A DNA stretch of 57,669 nucleotides from contig NZ_KK088567.1 of assembly GCF_000600335.2 (NCBI RefSeq), positions 1 through 57,669 of the forward strand, written 5' to 3'. This stretch comes from Rubellimicrobium mesophilum DSM 19309. Lineage in GTDB: Bacteria > Pseudomonadota > Alphaproteobacteria > Rhodobacterales > Rhodobacteraceae. The notes beneath the pieces are model-generated. The model did not search any database and had not been told where the DNA came from. It saw only the letters and a list, made by a program, of their open reading frames with translations. How positions within the stretch are numbered: position 1 is the stretch's first letter; every line of letters starts with the position of its first letter. Shown here in pieces: positions 8,062 to 15,997 of this stretch. A program made the position numbers and the translations under genes.

Positions 8062-9251
8062 CACGCCGCCGCCTTCTCGAGTTTCGCCTCGCTGGCGCGG
8101 TAGACCTCCTGCGCCGCCGCGACGCCCGAGCCGAGCCGGACCGGAAGCCCGAGGTCGGCCATCGCCATCTCGGCCGTCGCGAGGCCGGAGAGCATCATCA
8201 CGTCGGTCAGGCTGCCCAGATGCCCGATGCGGAACACCTTGCCCGCGACCTCGCCCAGACCCACGCCGAAGGCGACGCCGTATTTCGCCGCTGCGTGGGT
8301 CACGATCTTCGTCGCATCGAAACCCTCGGGCGTGCGGATCGCGCTGACCGTGTCGGACCAGAGCTCCGGCCCCTCGGCGCAGAGCGGCATCTCCCAGGCG
8401 GCGACCGCTGCGCGCACCCCGTCGGCGATGCGGCGGTGGCGGGCAAAGACGTTCTCCAGCCCCTCCTTGAGCAGCATCTCGGTCGAGAGCCTGAGGCCGT
8501 TCATCAGCCCCACGGGCGGCGTGTAGGGGAAGCCGTTGCGGGCGTAGCTCTGGCCCATGTCGCGCACGTCGAAGAAGGTACGAGGGAGCTTCGCCGTCTC
8601 GGTCGCGCGCCAGGCCTTGTCGCTGAAGGCGACGATGGCGAGGCCGGCGGGCAGCATGAAGCCCTTCTGCGAGCCGGTGACGGCCACGTCCACGCCCCAC
8701 TGGTCCATGCGGAAGTCCATGGACGCGATGGAACTCACCCCGTCGACGAGGAGGAGCGCCGGGTGCCCCGCCGCGTCCAGCGTGCGACGCACGGCGGCGA
8801 TGTCGGAGCGGACGCCGGTGGCCGTCTCGTTGTGGGTGGCGAGGACGGCCTTGATCTCGTGGGCGGTGTCGGCGGCGAGGATCTCGGCGTAGCGGTCGGC
8901 GGGCAGGCCCGCGCCCCAGGGCGCCTCGACGACCTGCACGCTCAGGCCGTGGCGCTGGCAAAGGTCGATCCAGCGATGCGAGAACATCCCGTGCCGGGCG
9001 GCGAGCACCTTGTCGCCGGGGCTGAGCGTGTTGCTGATCGCCGTCTCCCAGCCGCCGGTGCCGGTGGACGGGAAGAGGAAGACCTGCGCCCGCTCGCTTT
9101 TCAGCACGCGGCGCACGCCGGCGAGGCACGGGGCCAGGATCTCGCCGAACACGGCCGAGCGGTGGTCGATGGTGGGCATGTCGCAGGCCTTGCGAAGGGC
9201 CTCCGGCATGTTGGTCGGGCCGGGGATGAAGACCGGGTTCTGTGCGCTCAC
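8061..9251 (-). CDS. bhcA: Aspartate-glyoxylate aminotransferase of the beta-hydroxyaspartate cycle
   Basis: 396 residues. The start is a GTG at 9249-9251 (VSAQNPVFIPGPTNMPEAL), with GGGAGG about 7 bases upstream; the frame stays open further but those residues overlap the promoter and bhcR. Class V aminotransferase: FPSTGTGGWETA, THNETATGVRSD, LLVDGVSSIASMDF, and VTGSQKGFMLPAG with the PLP lysine near residue 196. In the cycle it transfers the amino group of aspartate to glyoxylate, giving glycine and oxaloacetate. First gene of the operon, divergent from bhcR. Confidence 0.92.
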   Translation of the reverse strand: MSAQNPVFIPGPTNMPEALRKACDMPTIDHRSAVFGEILAPCLAGVRRVLKSERAQVFLFPSTGTGGWETAISNTLSPGDKVLAARHGMFSHRWIDLCQRHGLSVQVVEAPWGAGLPADRYAEILAADTAHEIKAVLATHNETATGVRSDIAAVRRTLDAAGHPALLLVDGVSSIASMDFRMDQWGVDVAVTGSQKGFMLPAGLAIVAFSDKAWRATETAKLPRTFFDVRDMGQSYARNGFPYTPPVGLMNGLRLSTEMLLKEGLENVFARHRRIADGVRAAVAAWEMPLCAEGPELWSDTVSAIRTPEGFDATKIVTHAAAKYGVAFGVGLGEVAGKVFRIGHLGSLTDVMMLSGLATAEMAMADLGLPVRLGSGVAAAQEVYRASEAKLEKAAA

Positions 9252-9310
9252 GACGTCCTCCCTTTGTCGGGTCTTCCTTGGGTAACCCGACCGCGCCTGC
9301 CGCTCCAGTT

Positions 9311-9331
9311 TTTCGAAACGGTTTTTCGTTT
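9311..9331. promoter_or_regulatory. Candidate BhcR operator in the bhcA-bhcR divergent promoter region
   Basis: An A/T-rich island in a very GC-rich background carries TTTCGAAA (9311-9318) and the dyad CGAAA-N5-TTTCG (9314-9328), nested with AAACG-N6-CGTTT (9316-9331). IclR regulators commonly bind short dyads of this size. BhcR of Paracoccus is known to act on the bhcA promoter. The assignment rests on position and symmetry only. Confidence 0.45.
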
Positions 9332-9398
9332 TGCCATCCCCTCGACAAGACCCTGACCTTATGCAACTTTCTTTTTTCATAGGGTGGGGAATTTTTTC

Positions 9399-10262
9399 AT
9401 GGTCGCCGCGAAAGACTTGACAGGAAACCTGAAGAATGGCGCCGAGCGGCGGCCGCGCGGGCGGCCCCGTGCCTTCGACGACAAGACCGACCAGAACGTC
9501 ATCAAGTCGCTCGACCGCTCGCTCGAGGTGCTGGGCGAGCTCGCGCGGCTCGAGGCGACGACGCTGTCGGAGCTGGCGCGGGCGCTCGACGAGGCGCCGG
9601 CGACGGTCTACCGCATCCTCGTCACCATGCAGGCCCACCGGATGGTCGAGTTCGACGAGGCCCAGCAGGTCTGGCACGTCGGCGCCGGGGCCTTCCTGAT
9701 CGGCTCGGCCTTCCTGCGCCGCACCGGCCTGATCGAGCGGGCGCGCCCGGTGCTGCGCAGCCTCATGGAGGCCACGGGCGAGACGGCCAACCTCGGCGTG
9801 GAGAGCGACGGCGCGGTGCTGTTCGTGAGCCAGGTCGAGACCCATGCCGCGATCCGCGCCTTCTTCCCGCCGGGCACGAAGTCGCCGCTCCATGCCTCGG
9901 GGATCGGCAAGGTTCTTTTGGCCCATGCGGCGCCCGATCAGGTCAGGCGCCTGCTTGCCCGGCCGCTGCAGGGCTACACGGATCGGACCTTGACCGACTC
10001 AGGCGAGCTTTCCGCTGCCCTCGCCGAGGTGCGGGCCCGGGGCTACGCTGTGGACAACGAGGAGCGGACCGAAGGGATGCGCTGCGTCGCCGCCGGCATC
10101 CGCAACGCCTATGGGGAGACGGTGGCGGGGCTCTCCGTCTCCGGCCCCGTGAGCCGGGTCCGGCCGGACGCGATCCCCGCGCTCGCCGCCCGGGTCGTCG
10201 AGGCCGCCGAGGCGGTCTCGCTCGCGCTCGGCGCCCGACCCGTTTCGCCGCCGGCCGGCTGA
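9399..10262 (+). CDS. bhcR: IclR-family regulator of the beta-hydroxyaspartate cycle
   Basis: 287 residues from the ATG at 9399 (MVAAKDLTGNLKNGAERR). The GGGGA at 9386-9390 fits as ribosome binding site; a GTG five codons earlier lies inside that site. An arginine-rich N-terminus (RRPRGRPRAFDDKTDQNVIKSLDRSLEVL) precedes the winged HTH (TLSELARALDEAPATVYRILVTM). The IclR effector domain follows (GETANLGVESDGAVLFV, SPLHASGIGKVLLAH, GYAVDNEERTEGMRCVA). Divergent from bhcABCD as in Paracoccus, where glyoxylate is the effector; that is inferred here by homology. Confidence 0.9.
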   Translation: MVAAKDLTGNLKNGAERRPRGRPRAFDDKTDQNVIKSLDRSLEVLGELARLEATTLSELARALDEAPATVYRILVTMQAHRMVEFDEAQQVWHVGAGAFLIGSAFLRRTGLIERARPVLRSLMEATGETANLGVESDGAVLFVSQVETHAAIRAFFPPGTKSPLHASGIGKVLLAHAAPDQVRRLLARPLQGYTDRTLTDSGELSAALAEVRARGYAVDNEERTEGMRCVAAGIRNAYGETVAGLSVSGPVSRVRPDAIPALAARVVEAAEAVSLALGARPVSPPAG

Positions 10263-10267
10263 CGGGT

Positions 10268-10285
10268 CGCCGGCACCGTCCGGCG
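10268..10285. terminator. Short hairpin between convergent bhcR and a membrane-protein gene
   Basis: CGCCGG (10268-10273) and CCGGCG (10280-10285) pair around 6 bases, in the 41-bp convergent gap. No T-run follows, so termination is only a positional guess. Confidence 0.25.
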
Positions 10286-10303
10286 TGGCCCTTGGTCGCC
10301 CGG

Positions 10304-11071
10304 TCAGCCGGCCTCGGCGAACCCACCTTCCGAACGTCCGCCCTTGACCGGATCGACCTGCGTCGCCCCGAGAGCGCCCGAGGCCGGCAGGCGCCAGGTG
10401 GCGGCGACCAGCCAGATCATCCACGACAGGCTCAGGACCCAGCCCAGCACGATCGCCACCGACTGGGCCGGCGAGAAGCCTTCCGTGCCGGCCACCCAGC
10501 CCTGCGCTAGGTAGCTGGCACCGGAGAGGCCCATCAGGCCGGCGACCGGCTGCGGCAGCCGGCCCGCCCGCAGCGCCGCCAGCGAGAGCAGGAGCAGGGA
10601 TAGGCCCATCGCGACATCCTGGTAGCTCCGCAAACCCCATTCGAGCCAGCGGACGGACTCGGCGACGGCAAAGCGGGCCGCCTTCTCGGCCTCCGGGGCG
10701 CTGGCCCAGGCGCTGACGGCCTGCTTGAGAGCGACCCCGTCCACCGCCTGCAGCACGCCGTAGAGGGCCAGCGCCGCCACCGCCGAAGCGGCCCCCAGCC
10801 GGCCGACCCGCCCTTTGGTTGCATCCCGGTCGTCGAGAGCGAGAGACAAGCTCATCAGGCCGGCAAGCAGGATCGCCGTCGCCGCGAACTGGCCCAGGTG
10901 CACGGCCGCCCATATCCTGTCCCGGGCATAGGCCTCGAAGATGGCGTGATGGTCGTTGGCGTCGCCGCCGGCATGGAACTGGGTGACAGCGACATGAAGA
11001 AGCTGTCCGCCGAGCAGCAGACGGGCGGGACCTCGCAGCGACGCGCATGGGGCAAGGGTTCCGGTAGTCAT
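10304..11071 (-). CDS. Hypothetical multi-pass membrane protein
   Basis: 255 residues from ATG at 11069-11071, chosen because GGAGAAGTC directly precedes it; a longer form from 11104 is possible. Around six hydrophobic segments: near residues 55-77 (VHLGQFAATAILLAGLMSLS), 92-112, 150-172 and 178-235. A polar loop carries FHAGGDANDHHAIFEAYA, and the C-terminal tail is charged. I do not recognise a function. It lies 76 bases after the MauG-like cytochrome gene, so it is probably the third gene of a unit controlled by the AraC regulator upstream. The pattern suggests an inner-membrane protein, possibly linked to the exported redox proteins encoded with it. Confidence 0.65.
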   Translation of the reverse strand: MTTGTLAPCASLRGPARLLLGGQLLHVAVTQFHAGGDANDHHAIFEAYARDRIWAAVHLGQFAATAILLAGLMSLSLALDDRDATKGRVGRLGAASAVAALALYGVLQAVDGVALKQAVSAWASAPEAEKAARFAVAESVRWLEWGLRSYQDVAMGLSLLLLSLAALRAGRLPQPVAGLMGLSGASYLAQGWVAGTEGFSPAQSVAIVLGWVLSLSWMIWLVAATWRLPASGALGATQVDPVKGGRSEGGFAEAG

Positions 11072-11147
11072 GACTTCTCCATTCTTGGGCTCGTGGGACG
11101 ACATCGAAGACCTTCCTCTAGTCCGGGCCGGCCTGGCCCGGGACACC

Positions 11148-12425
11148 TCAGTCCAGGGAGCGCTCCCGCAGGGCAGCGGACCGGGATGGCGCCTCGGCCA
11201 GTCGCTTCACGTCAGGTGTCAGGGGCTCGAGCGTGCCGAGGAAGGCGATGATCTGGGCCCTCTCCTCCGCGCTGAGGGCCTTGGGCCGGAGCTCGGTGTG
11301 ACCCTCCGGGGCCGCTGGCGCACTGGCGTAGTGGGCGAGGACCTCGTCCAGCGTGCCGATCTGACCCGCGTGCATATAAGGAGCCCGAGACGCGACGCCG
11401 CGAAGGGACGGCGGCTTGAAGGCGCGGACGAGGTCCTCGCCGTCGGGAGCCAAGAAGCGCAGCTCTCCGCATTGCTCCGGCCGGGCGTCGCTGAAGGGCC
11501 CGAGGCAGTTGAAGGGATCCTCCCGCACGAGGCGCGCGCCTGCTGCGCGGCCCTGGTCCTCGGGCAGGCCCGGAGCGGCCGGCACGCCGGTGTTGTGGAA
11601 GTGGTTGTCGGTCAGGAGCGGCCCATTGTGGCAGTTGACGCACTCGCCCTCGCCGAGGAAGAGGCGCAGCCCGGCGATCTCGTCCTCGGAGAGGAGGCCC
11701 GCCTTGGGGAAGGCGTCGGAGGCGACCCAGGCGTCGAAGCGCGTCTCGGATGGCAGGATCGTCCGCTCGTAGGCGGCGATGGCCTTGCCCATGTCGGCGA
11801 AGACCGTCGTGACCGCCTCGCGCCGGTCCTCGGGCAGGGCCTCCCATGCGGCGGCGACGACCGGGTCGGCGACAGGACCGGCGTGCGGAGGAAGCATCGT
11901 CAGGTCGGGCAGCGGGCCGAACACGGCCTCGTACTCCGTCGCATAGCGCTCGGCGACGAGGTGGGCGTACTGGGTGCGGTCGCCGCCGTGCTCGACGGCG
12001 CTCTCGAGCGGCCCCAGCGCCTGCGACCAGAGGCTGTCCTTGCGCCCGTCCCAGAACAGGAAGGGGGCATAGGCCATGCCGGCGATGGGCATGGTGCGCC
12101 GCCCGGTCTGGCCTATGCCATGGCCGAGCGGGAGGTCGTCCTGGAACTGCCGGTCGGGGAGATGGCAGGTCGCGCAGGCGACCTCGCCGTTGGCGCTCAG
12201 GCGGGTGTCGAAGAACAGGGCCCGGCCCAGCTCGGCCGCGCGGGGATCGTCGGCCACGCGGTTCGAGGGGTCCGCCGGCAGCGGCGGAAGGGCCTCGAGC
12301 GAGAGGGAGCGGACCTGCGCCAGCTCCACCTCGGACCAGCCGGGCTGCACGGCGACATGAAGCCCGCCGCCGGCGGCGCCCAGGACCAGGACCGTCGCGA
12401 GAAGGACAGGGAGGCGGCGCATCAT
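11148..12425 (-). CDS. Exported dihaem cytochrome c peroxidase / MauG-family protein
   Basis: 425 residues. N-terminal signal (LPVLLATVLVLGAAGG) followed by two c-haem sites, CATCH near residues 84-88 and CVNCH near 262-266. Family motifs are LGRALFFDTRLSANGEVACATCH, FLFWDGRKDSLWSQALGPL, FKPPSLRGVASRAPYMHAGQ and a late HTELRPKALS. Members are periplasmic and either reduce peroxide or oxidise a protein or small-molecule partner (MauG). The sequence does not tell which. It starts 6 bases after the YtkA-like gene, so the two are in one operon. Confidence 0.85.
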   Translation of the reverse strand: MMRRLPVLLATVLVLGAAGGGLHVAVQPGWSEVELAQVRSLSLEALPPLPADPSNRVADDPRAAELGRALFFDTRLSANGEVACATCHLPDRQFQDDLPLGHGIGQTGRRTMPIAGMAYAPFLFWDGRKDSLWSQALGPLESAVEHGGDRTQYAHLVAERYATEYEAVFGPLPDLTMLPPHAGPVADPVVAAAWEALPEDRREAVTTVFADMGKAIAAYERTILPSETRFDAWVASDAFPKAGLLSEDEIAGLRLFLGEGECVNCHNGPLLTDNHFHNTGVPAAPGLPEDQGRAAGARLVREDPFNCLGPFSDARPEQCGELRFLAPDGEDLVRAFKPPSLRGVASRAPYMHAGQIGTLDEVLAHYASAPAAPEGHTELRPKALSAEERAQIIAFLGTLEPLTPDVKRLAEAPSRSAALRERSLD

Positions 12426-12431
12426 CCGCCC

Positions 12432-12875
12432 TCAGAGCACGAGGTCGAAGGTGACGGAGTCGGTCCCGGCCGGACCCTCGATGCTGAGGTCCAGCTCCCA
12501 CCACCCCGGCATGTTGAACTTCATGCCCTCGATCAGGTAGCGCCCCCCGCCCAGGTCCTGCGTCACCGCCGGCGAGGTGGGCAGGCCATGGCCGTGCTGG
12601 GGCATCCCGCCATCGACCGTGATCCGGGCGCCATCCAGGGGCGCGCCGTCCCGATCGGTCAGGGTCACGGTCCAGGCGTGCATCGGCCCGACGGTCACGG
12701 GCTCCTCGACGGGCGCGACGGCAGCCATATAGAGACCGGCCTCGGTCGCCTTCTCGCGCGAGAGGTCGAGGTCGGAGGGGACGCGCATCATCCAGGCCGC
12801 CCCGGCGGTGCCGGCGGCGAGGAGGAGGGCGGGAAGGCCGAGCAGGAGGGCGCGGCGGGAGGTCGGGAATGTCAT
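12432..12875 (-). CDS. Exported YtkA/FixH-like small protein
   Basis: 147 residues. An N-terminal hydrophobic stretch (ALLLGLPALLLAAGTAGAAW) acts as signal or anchor. A beta-rich domain with MHAWTVTLTDRDGAPLDGARITVDGGMP, then MPQHGHGLPTSP and the late FNMPGWWELDLSI, matches the YtkA-like fold, where an MPxHGHG segment is typical. Such proteins often sit beside metal- or haem-handling systems. First gene of a leftward unit with the MauG-like cytochrome. Its start is 62 bases downstream of one copy of the AraC-associated motif. Confidence 0.75.
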   Translation of the reverse strand: MTFPTSRRALLLGLPALLLAAGTAGAAWMMRVPSDLDLSREKATEAGLYMAAVAPVEEPVTVGPMHAWTVTLTDRDGAPLDGARITVDGGMPQHGHGLPTSPAVTQDLGGGRYLIEGMKFNMPGWWELDLSIEGPAGTDSVTFDLVL

Positions 12876-12937
12876 GGCAGGATCTCCGGAAGGAAAAGGT
12901 CGGCAACGAGGCCGCCGTCTACGGACCTCGGCGGTGG

Positions 12938-12957
12938 CGCGCTTGAACGAAACGGCT
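12938..12957 (-). promoter_or_regulatory. AraC-regulon motif, copy 1 (upstream of the YtkA/MauG unit)
   Basis: On the minus strand this reads AGCCGTTTCGTTCAAGCGCG. It is identical over all 20 bases to copy 3 and matches copy 2 at 17 of 20. It lies 62 bases before the YtkA-like ATG and 63 bases before the divergent araC-type ATG. Confidence 0.75.
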
Positions 12958-13019
12958 AATCTGCCACCCGGCCTCCCAGGGACGTCGGCGTCCCGCATCT
13001 GGAATCGAGGAGCAGGCGG

Positions 13020-13796
13020 ATGACGCGGAAGGTGTCGAGCGACGATCGGATCGTCCTCTGGCAGGGCGGGAGCCTCTGGGTCTTCGACATCCTGCCGCCG
13101 CAGGGCCCGCGGTCGAACCGGATGCACGCCCACCACGCCTTCCAGCTCACGCTGGCCGCCGGCGGCACCGCGAACATCCGCACCGGGGACGGGCTCCTCG
13201 AGGGCCCCGTGGTGCTGATCGCCCCGGACCACCCCCATGCGATCGAGCCCGAGGGCCGGGTCGCGCTGCTCTTCGTGGAGCCGGAGAGCCGCGCCGGGGC
13301 CGGGCTGAGGCGCCTCCTCGGGGACCGCGCCGCCGCCCGCCTGCCGCCGAGGCCCGATATCGTGGCCGAGCTCGAGCCGATGTGGCAGGGCCCGCCCCCC
13401 AACGAGCACGAGGTCCAGGAGATCGGCGCCCGGATCCTCGGGCGGCTGCTCGGGCCGCAGCAGGGCGAGGCGGAGCTGGACCCGCGCATCCAGAGGGTGG
13501 TCGACTGGCTCGGGCAGGCCGACGGCGGGGTCACCGTCGCGGCGGCGGCCTCCGTCGCCTGCCTCTCGGAAGGCCGCTTCAGTCACCTCTTCGTCGAGCA
13601 GACGGGGCTCCCGTTCCGCACCTACGTGCTCTGGCGGCGGCTGATGCGGGCCGTGCAGCGCCGGGCCGCCGGCGACACCCTGACCGAGGCCGCGCACCAG
13701 GCGGGCTTCTCGGACTCCGCGCACTTCAGCCGCACGTTCCTGCGCATGTTCGGCATTCCGGCGGACACCATGTGGCTCAGGTCGCGCCGACAATAG
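13020..13796 (+). CDS. AraC-family transcriptional regulator with N-terminal cupin sensor
   Basis: 258 residues, ATG preceded by GAGGAGCAGGCGG. Residues ~20-110 form a cupin-like arm (MHAHHAFQLTLAAGGTANI, VVLIAPDHPHAIEPEGRV). Residues ~165-255 hold two helix-turn-helices: VTVAAAASVACLSEGRFSHLF and the signature DTLTEAAHQAGFSDSAHFSR, ending RMFGIPADTMW. It is divergent from the YtkA/MauG unit and precedes the DJ-1-like gene. Three copies of a long shared motif in this neighbourhood make it the obvious local regulator. The inducer is unknown. Confidence 0.88.
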   Translation: MTRKVSSDDRIVLWQGGSLWVFDILPPQGPRSNRMHAHHAFQLTLAAGGTANIRTGDGLLEGPVVLIAPDHPHAIEPEGRVALLFVEPESRAGAGLRRLLGDRAAARLPPRPDIVAELEPMWQGPPPNEHEVQEIGARILGRLLGPQQGEAELDPRIQRVVDWLGQADGGVTVAAAASVACLSEGRFSHLFVEQTGLPFRTYVLWRRLMRAVQRRAAGDTLTEAAHQAGFSDSAHFSRTFLRMFGIPADTMWLRSRRQ

Positions 13797-13814
13797 CAGC
13801 TTCGTTCAAGCTCG
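13795..13814 (+). promoter_or_regulatory. AraC-regulon motif, copy 2 (upstream of the DJ-1-like gene)
   Basis: Reads AGCAGCTTCGTTCAAGCTCG, 17 of 20 matching copies 1 and 3, with the core TTCGTTCAAGC exact. It overlaps the last base pairs of the araC-type gene and lies 50 bases before the downstream ATG. Confidence 0.7.
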
Positions 13815-13864
13815 GGCCCCTGGGCGGCGCGTAGATGCACCCCGTCCTCGACAGGAGCCACGCC

Positions 13865-14665
13865 ATGCAACTAAACCGCCGCATCGCCCTCGCCGCCCTC
13901 GCCGGGCTCGCCCTCGCTCCCACGGTCCCCGGCCCCGTTCGCGCCGAGGAGCGGCTCGCCACGCCGGCCGCCTCCGCCCCGGACGGTACCGTCGACCGTA
14001 TCGCCATGCTGGTCTACCCCGGCATGACCGCGCTCGACCTCGTCGGGCCCCATCACTTCCTGGCCTCGATGTCGGGCGCGCAGGTGGACCTCGTCACCAT
14101 CGGGGCGGACCTGAGCCCGGTGCCCAGCGACCTCGGCCTCGCGATCCAGCCCACGGCGACCTTCGGCACCTGCCCCGAGGACCTCGCCCTCCTCTTCGTG
14201 CCGGGCGGCACCATGGGGACGCTCGCAGCCGCCCGCGATCCCGCCACCATCGAGTTCCTCCGCGACCGCGGCTCGCGCGCCCGCTACGTGACCTCCGTCT
14301 GCACGGGGTCCCTGGTTCTCGGCGCCGCCGGGCTGCTCAGGGGCAGGAAGGCCACCTCGCACTGGATCGTGCGCGACCTCCTGAGCCAGTTCGAGGCCAT
14401 CCCCACCCACGGCCGCGTGGTCCGGGACGGCAACGTCGTCACCGGAGCCGGGGTCTCGGCCGGGCTCGACCTCGGCGCCTCGCTCGTGGCCGAGGTGCGG
14501 GGGATGCTCGACGCCGAGGCCGTCCTCCTCGTCTCCGAGTACGACCCCGAGCCGCCCTTCCCCGGTGGCTCGCCCGAGACCGCCCGCGCCGAGATCGTAT
14601 CGATGATCGAACAGGGCCTCGCCCCCTTCGTGGCCCAGGCCAGGATGCTCCGGATGGCGGCGTGA
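13865..14665 (+). CDS. Exported DJ-1/PfpI-family protein, isonitrile hydratase-like
   Basis: 266 residues. Start at the ATG after CAGGAGCCACGCC. A signal peptide is apparent (NRRIALAALAGLALAPTVPGPVRA). The DJ-1/PfpI domain follows: IAMLVYPGMTALDLVGPHHF, LLFVPGGTMGTLA, the nucleophile elbow TSVCTGSLVLGAAGLLRGRKATSHW with cysteine near residue 145, and VVTGAGVSAGLDLG. These are the landmarks of the isonitrile hydratase (InhA) group. A signal peptide is unusual for this mostly cytoplasmic group. Possible roles are hydration of an isonitrile-like compound or another cysteine-dependent hydrolysis outside the cytoplasm. Confidence 0.82.
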   Translation: MQLNRRIALAALAGLALAPTVPGPVRAEERLATPAASAPDGTVDRIAMLVYPGMTALDLVGPHHFLASMSGAQVDLVTIGADLSPVPSDLGLAIQPTATFGTCPEDLALLFVPGGTMGTLAAARDPATIEFLRDRGSRARYVTSVCTGSLVLGAAGLLRGRKATSHWIVRDLLSQFEAIPTHGRVVRDGNVVTGAGVSAGLDLGASLVAEVRGMLDAEAVLLVSEYDPEPPFPGGSPETARAEIVSMIEQGLAPFVAQARMLRMAA

Positions 14666-15014
14666 CCAGCAGGCCATCCCCCGCGATGCGAGGCGCGACG
14701 TCAGGAGGCTCCTTCCGGCGGAGTTGCCCCGACGGGCTCTGCTGGACGGCCGAGGCCGTGGGCCGGCCCGCCCCCGGCCTCCGGGAGTGTCCGAGCATGG
14801 GGTCCCTCCGACCTCGGAGGCTCCCGAGTGGACGGCTCGCCTTCGGTCCAGGCCGCGGAACTCGACCTCGGCCGAGGTGAGATCGCGAGGCATCCCGTGT
14901 TGCCGAACGGACCGACGCCTGCGGGATCGACCTGCGCCCCGAGCTGGCGGGGGTTCCTGTCTGCCCGCATCTCGTCGCGGCCCCTCGGCAGGTCGGTCGA
15001 GACCGCCCGAGATC
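14666..15014. other. Gene-free stretch upstream of the third AraC-associated motif
   Basis: No coding pattern is convincing on either strand. A short dyad CCTCCGA-CC-TCGGAGG lies near 14806-14821. The region ends in the third copy of the 20-base motif. Confidence 0.5.
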
Positions 15015-15034
15015 AGCCGTTTCGTTCAAGCGCG
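15015..15034 (+). promoter_or_regulatory. AraC-regulon motif, copy 3 (upstream of a small membrane-protein gene)
   Basis: Reads AGCCGTTTCGTTCAAGCGCG, exactly the reverse complement of copy 1 two kilobases away, and lies 55 bases before the GTG start of the next gene. Orientation and distance relative to the gene resemble those of copies 1 and 2. Confidence 0.75.
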
Positions 15035-15089
15035 GGCCAGGTCCCGACGGTAGATCGGCCGCGCCGTTCCCCTTCCTGGAGTGTCCCTC

Positions 15090-15545
15090 GTGCTGGCTCT
15101 CGCATTCAAGCCCCTTGCGATGCTTCTTCCCGGAGGCCCCTCGCTGCCCGGATCGCCCTCGCCTCGTCCCGCGCGTCCCACCTTTCCCGAGCCCGGCATC
15201 GTGGCCGAGCCCTACCAGCTCGAACTCATCCGGTTCTACGCCAGCGCGGGGGTCACGGCCGTCGTGACGATCAACTCCGGCGCCCTGATCGCCGGCCTGA
15301 GCCAGGCCGCCAACCTCGACGTCGTGCCGGGGGCCGCCCTGGCCTGCGCCCTGTTCATCTGGGCCCTGGGGGTGACGACCGGGGTCGCCACCTGGGGGGC
15401 CGCCTATCATGCGGTGGTGGCCCATGCGTCGTCGGACCACGAGGGCGACATGCGCTGGAGGCGGATCGCCACGGGCCTGTTCCACGCCGCCCTGTCCATG
15501 TTCCTGCTGGGCTTCGTGGCCATCGCCCTGTCCTTGTTCAGGTAG
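15090..15545 (+). CDS. Small hypothetical membrane protein
   Basis: About 151 residues from a GTG at 15090 with GGAG about 9 bases upstream; a GTG at 15081 would crowd that site. There is a proline-rich N-terminal segment, then three likely membrane helices (VTAVVTINSGALIAGLSQA, GAALACALFIWALGVTTGVATWGAAY, IATGLFHAALSMFLLGFVAIALSLF) and a short polar loop HASSDHEGDMRWRR. No family recognised. The motif upstream ties it to the same AraC regulator as the cytochrome and DJ-1-like genes. Confidence 0.6.
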   Translation: MLALAFKPLAMLLPGGPSLPGSPSPRPARPTFPEPGIVAEPYQLELIRFYASAGVTAVVTINSGALIAGLSQAANLDVVPGAALACALFIWALGVTTGVATWGAAYHAVVAHASSDHEGDMRWRRIATGLFHAALSMFLLGFVAIALSLFR

Positions 15546-15997
15546 GCGCCAGGGGCCGCCCCGAATGATCGTCCGGGCGCTATTGGGCGAGGCAGGGGTG
15601 GGTGCTCAAGCCGACGGGCGCCACGGGTGCGATGCCGCCTCGAGTTGGGCAGTGCAGCCACGGTGGCGAGCCACCCGTCACCCAGGAGGCGGGCCGAGAT
15701 GCTCGTGCAGGCGGGTCCGAGCTTCCTCGGGCCCGGCTGACGCCGCCCAGCACGCCCTGATGCCTGCTAGGAGCCGAGACCTCCCGGGACCCCTGGACGA
15801 TCCGGTCCGCCGGAGGGACAGTGGCCTTCGTCGAGCTGGCAGGTGGGCCAGGCTACCACGGCCGAGGTCCCGGCTCGGCCGCTCCTTCCCTGCAGCCCCG
15901 GGCTCGCACCCGCGACACGCATCTGCCGGCGGAAGGCGAGCGCTTGGGCCTGGCGAGCGGGTCCTCGCCGCGCCTCTCCGGCATCGCCTTCGCCCGG
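15546..15997. other. Gene-free stretch
   Basis: Open frames here on both strands are proline/arginine-rich frame shadows without domain features. I see no gene, repeat or clear terminator. Confidence 0.5.

Noticed and set aside
8061..9926. Extending bhcA to the full 621-codon open frame
   Set aside because: The extra 225 codons cross the promoter and overlap bhcR antisense; the GTG at 9251 has a proper ribosome site and gives the family length.
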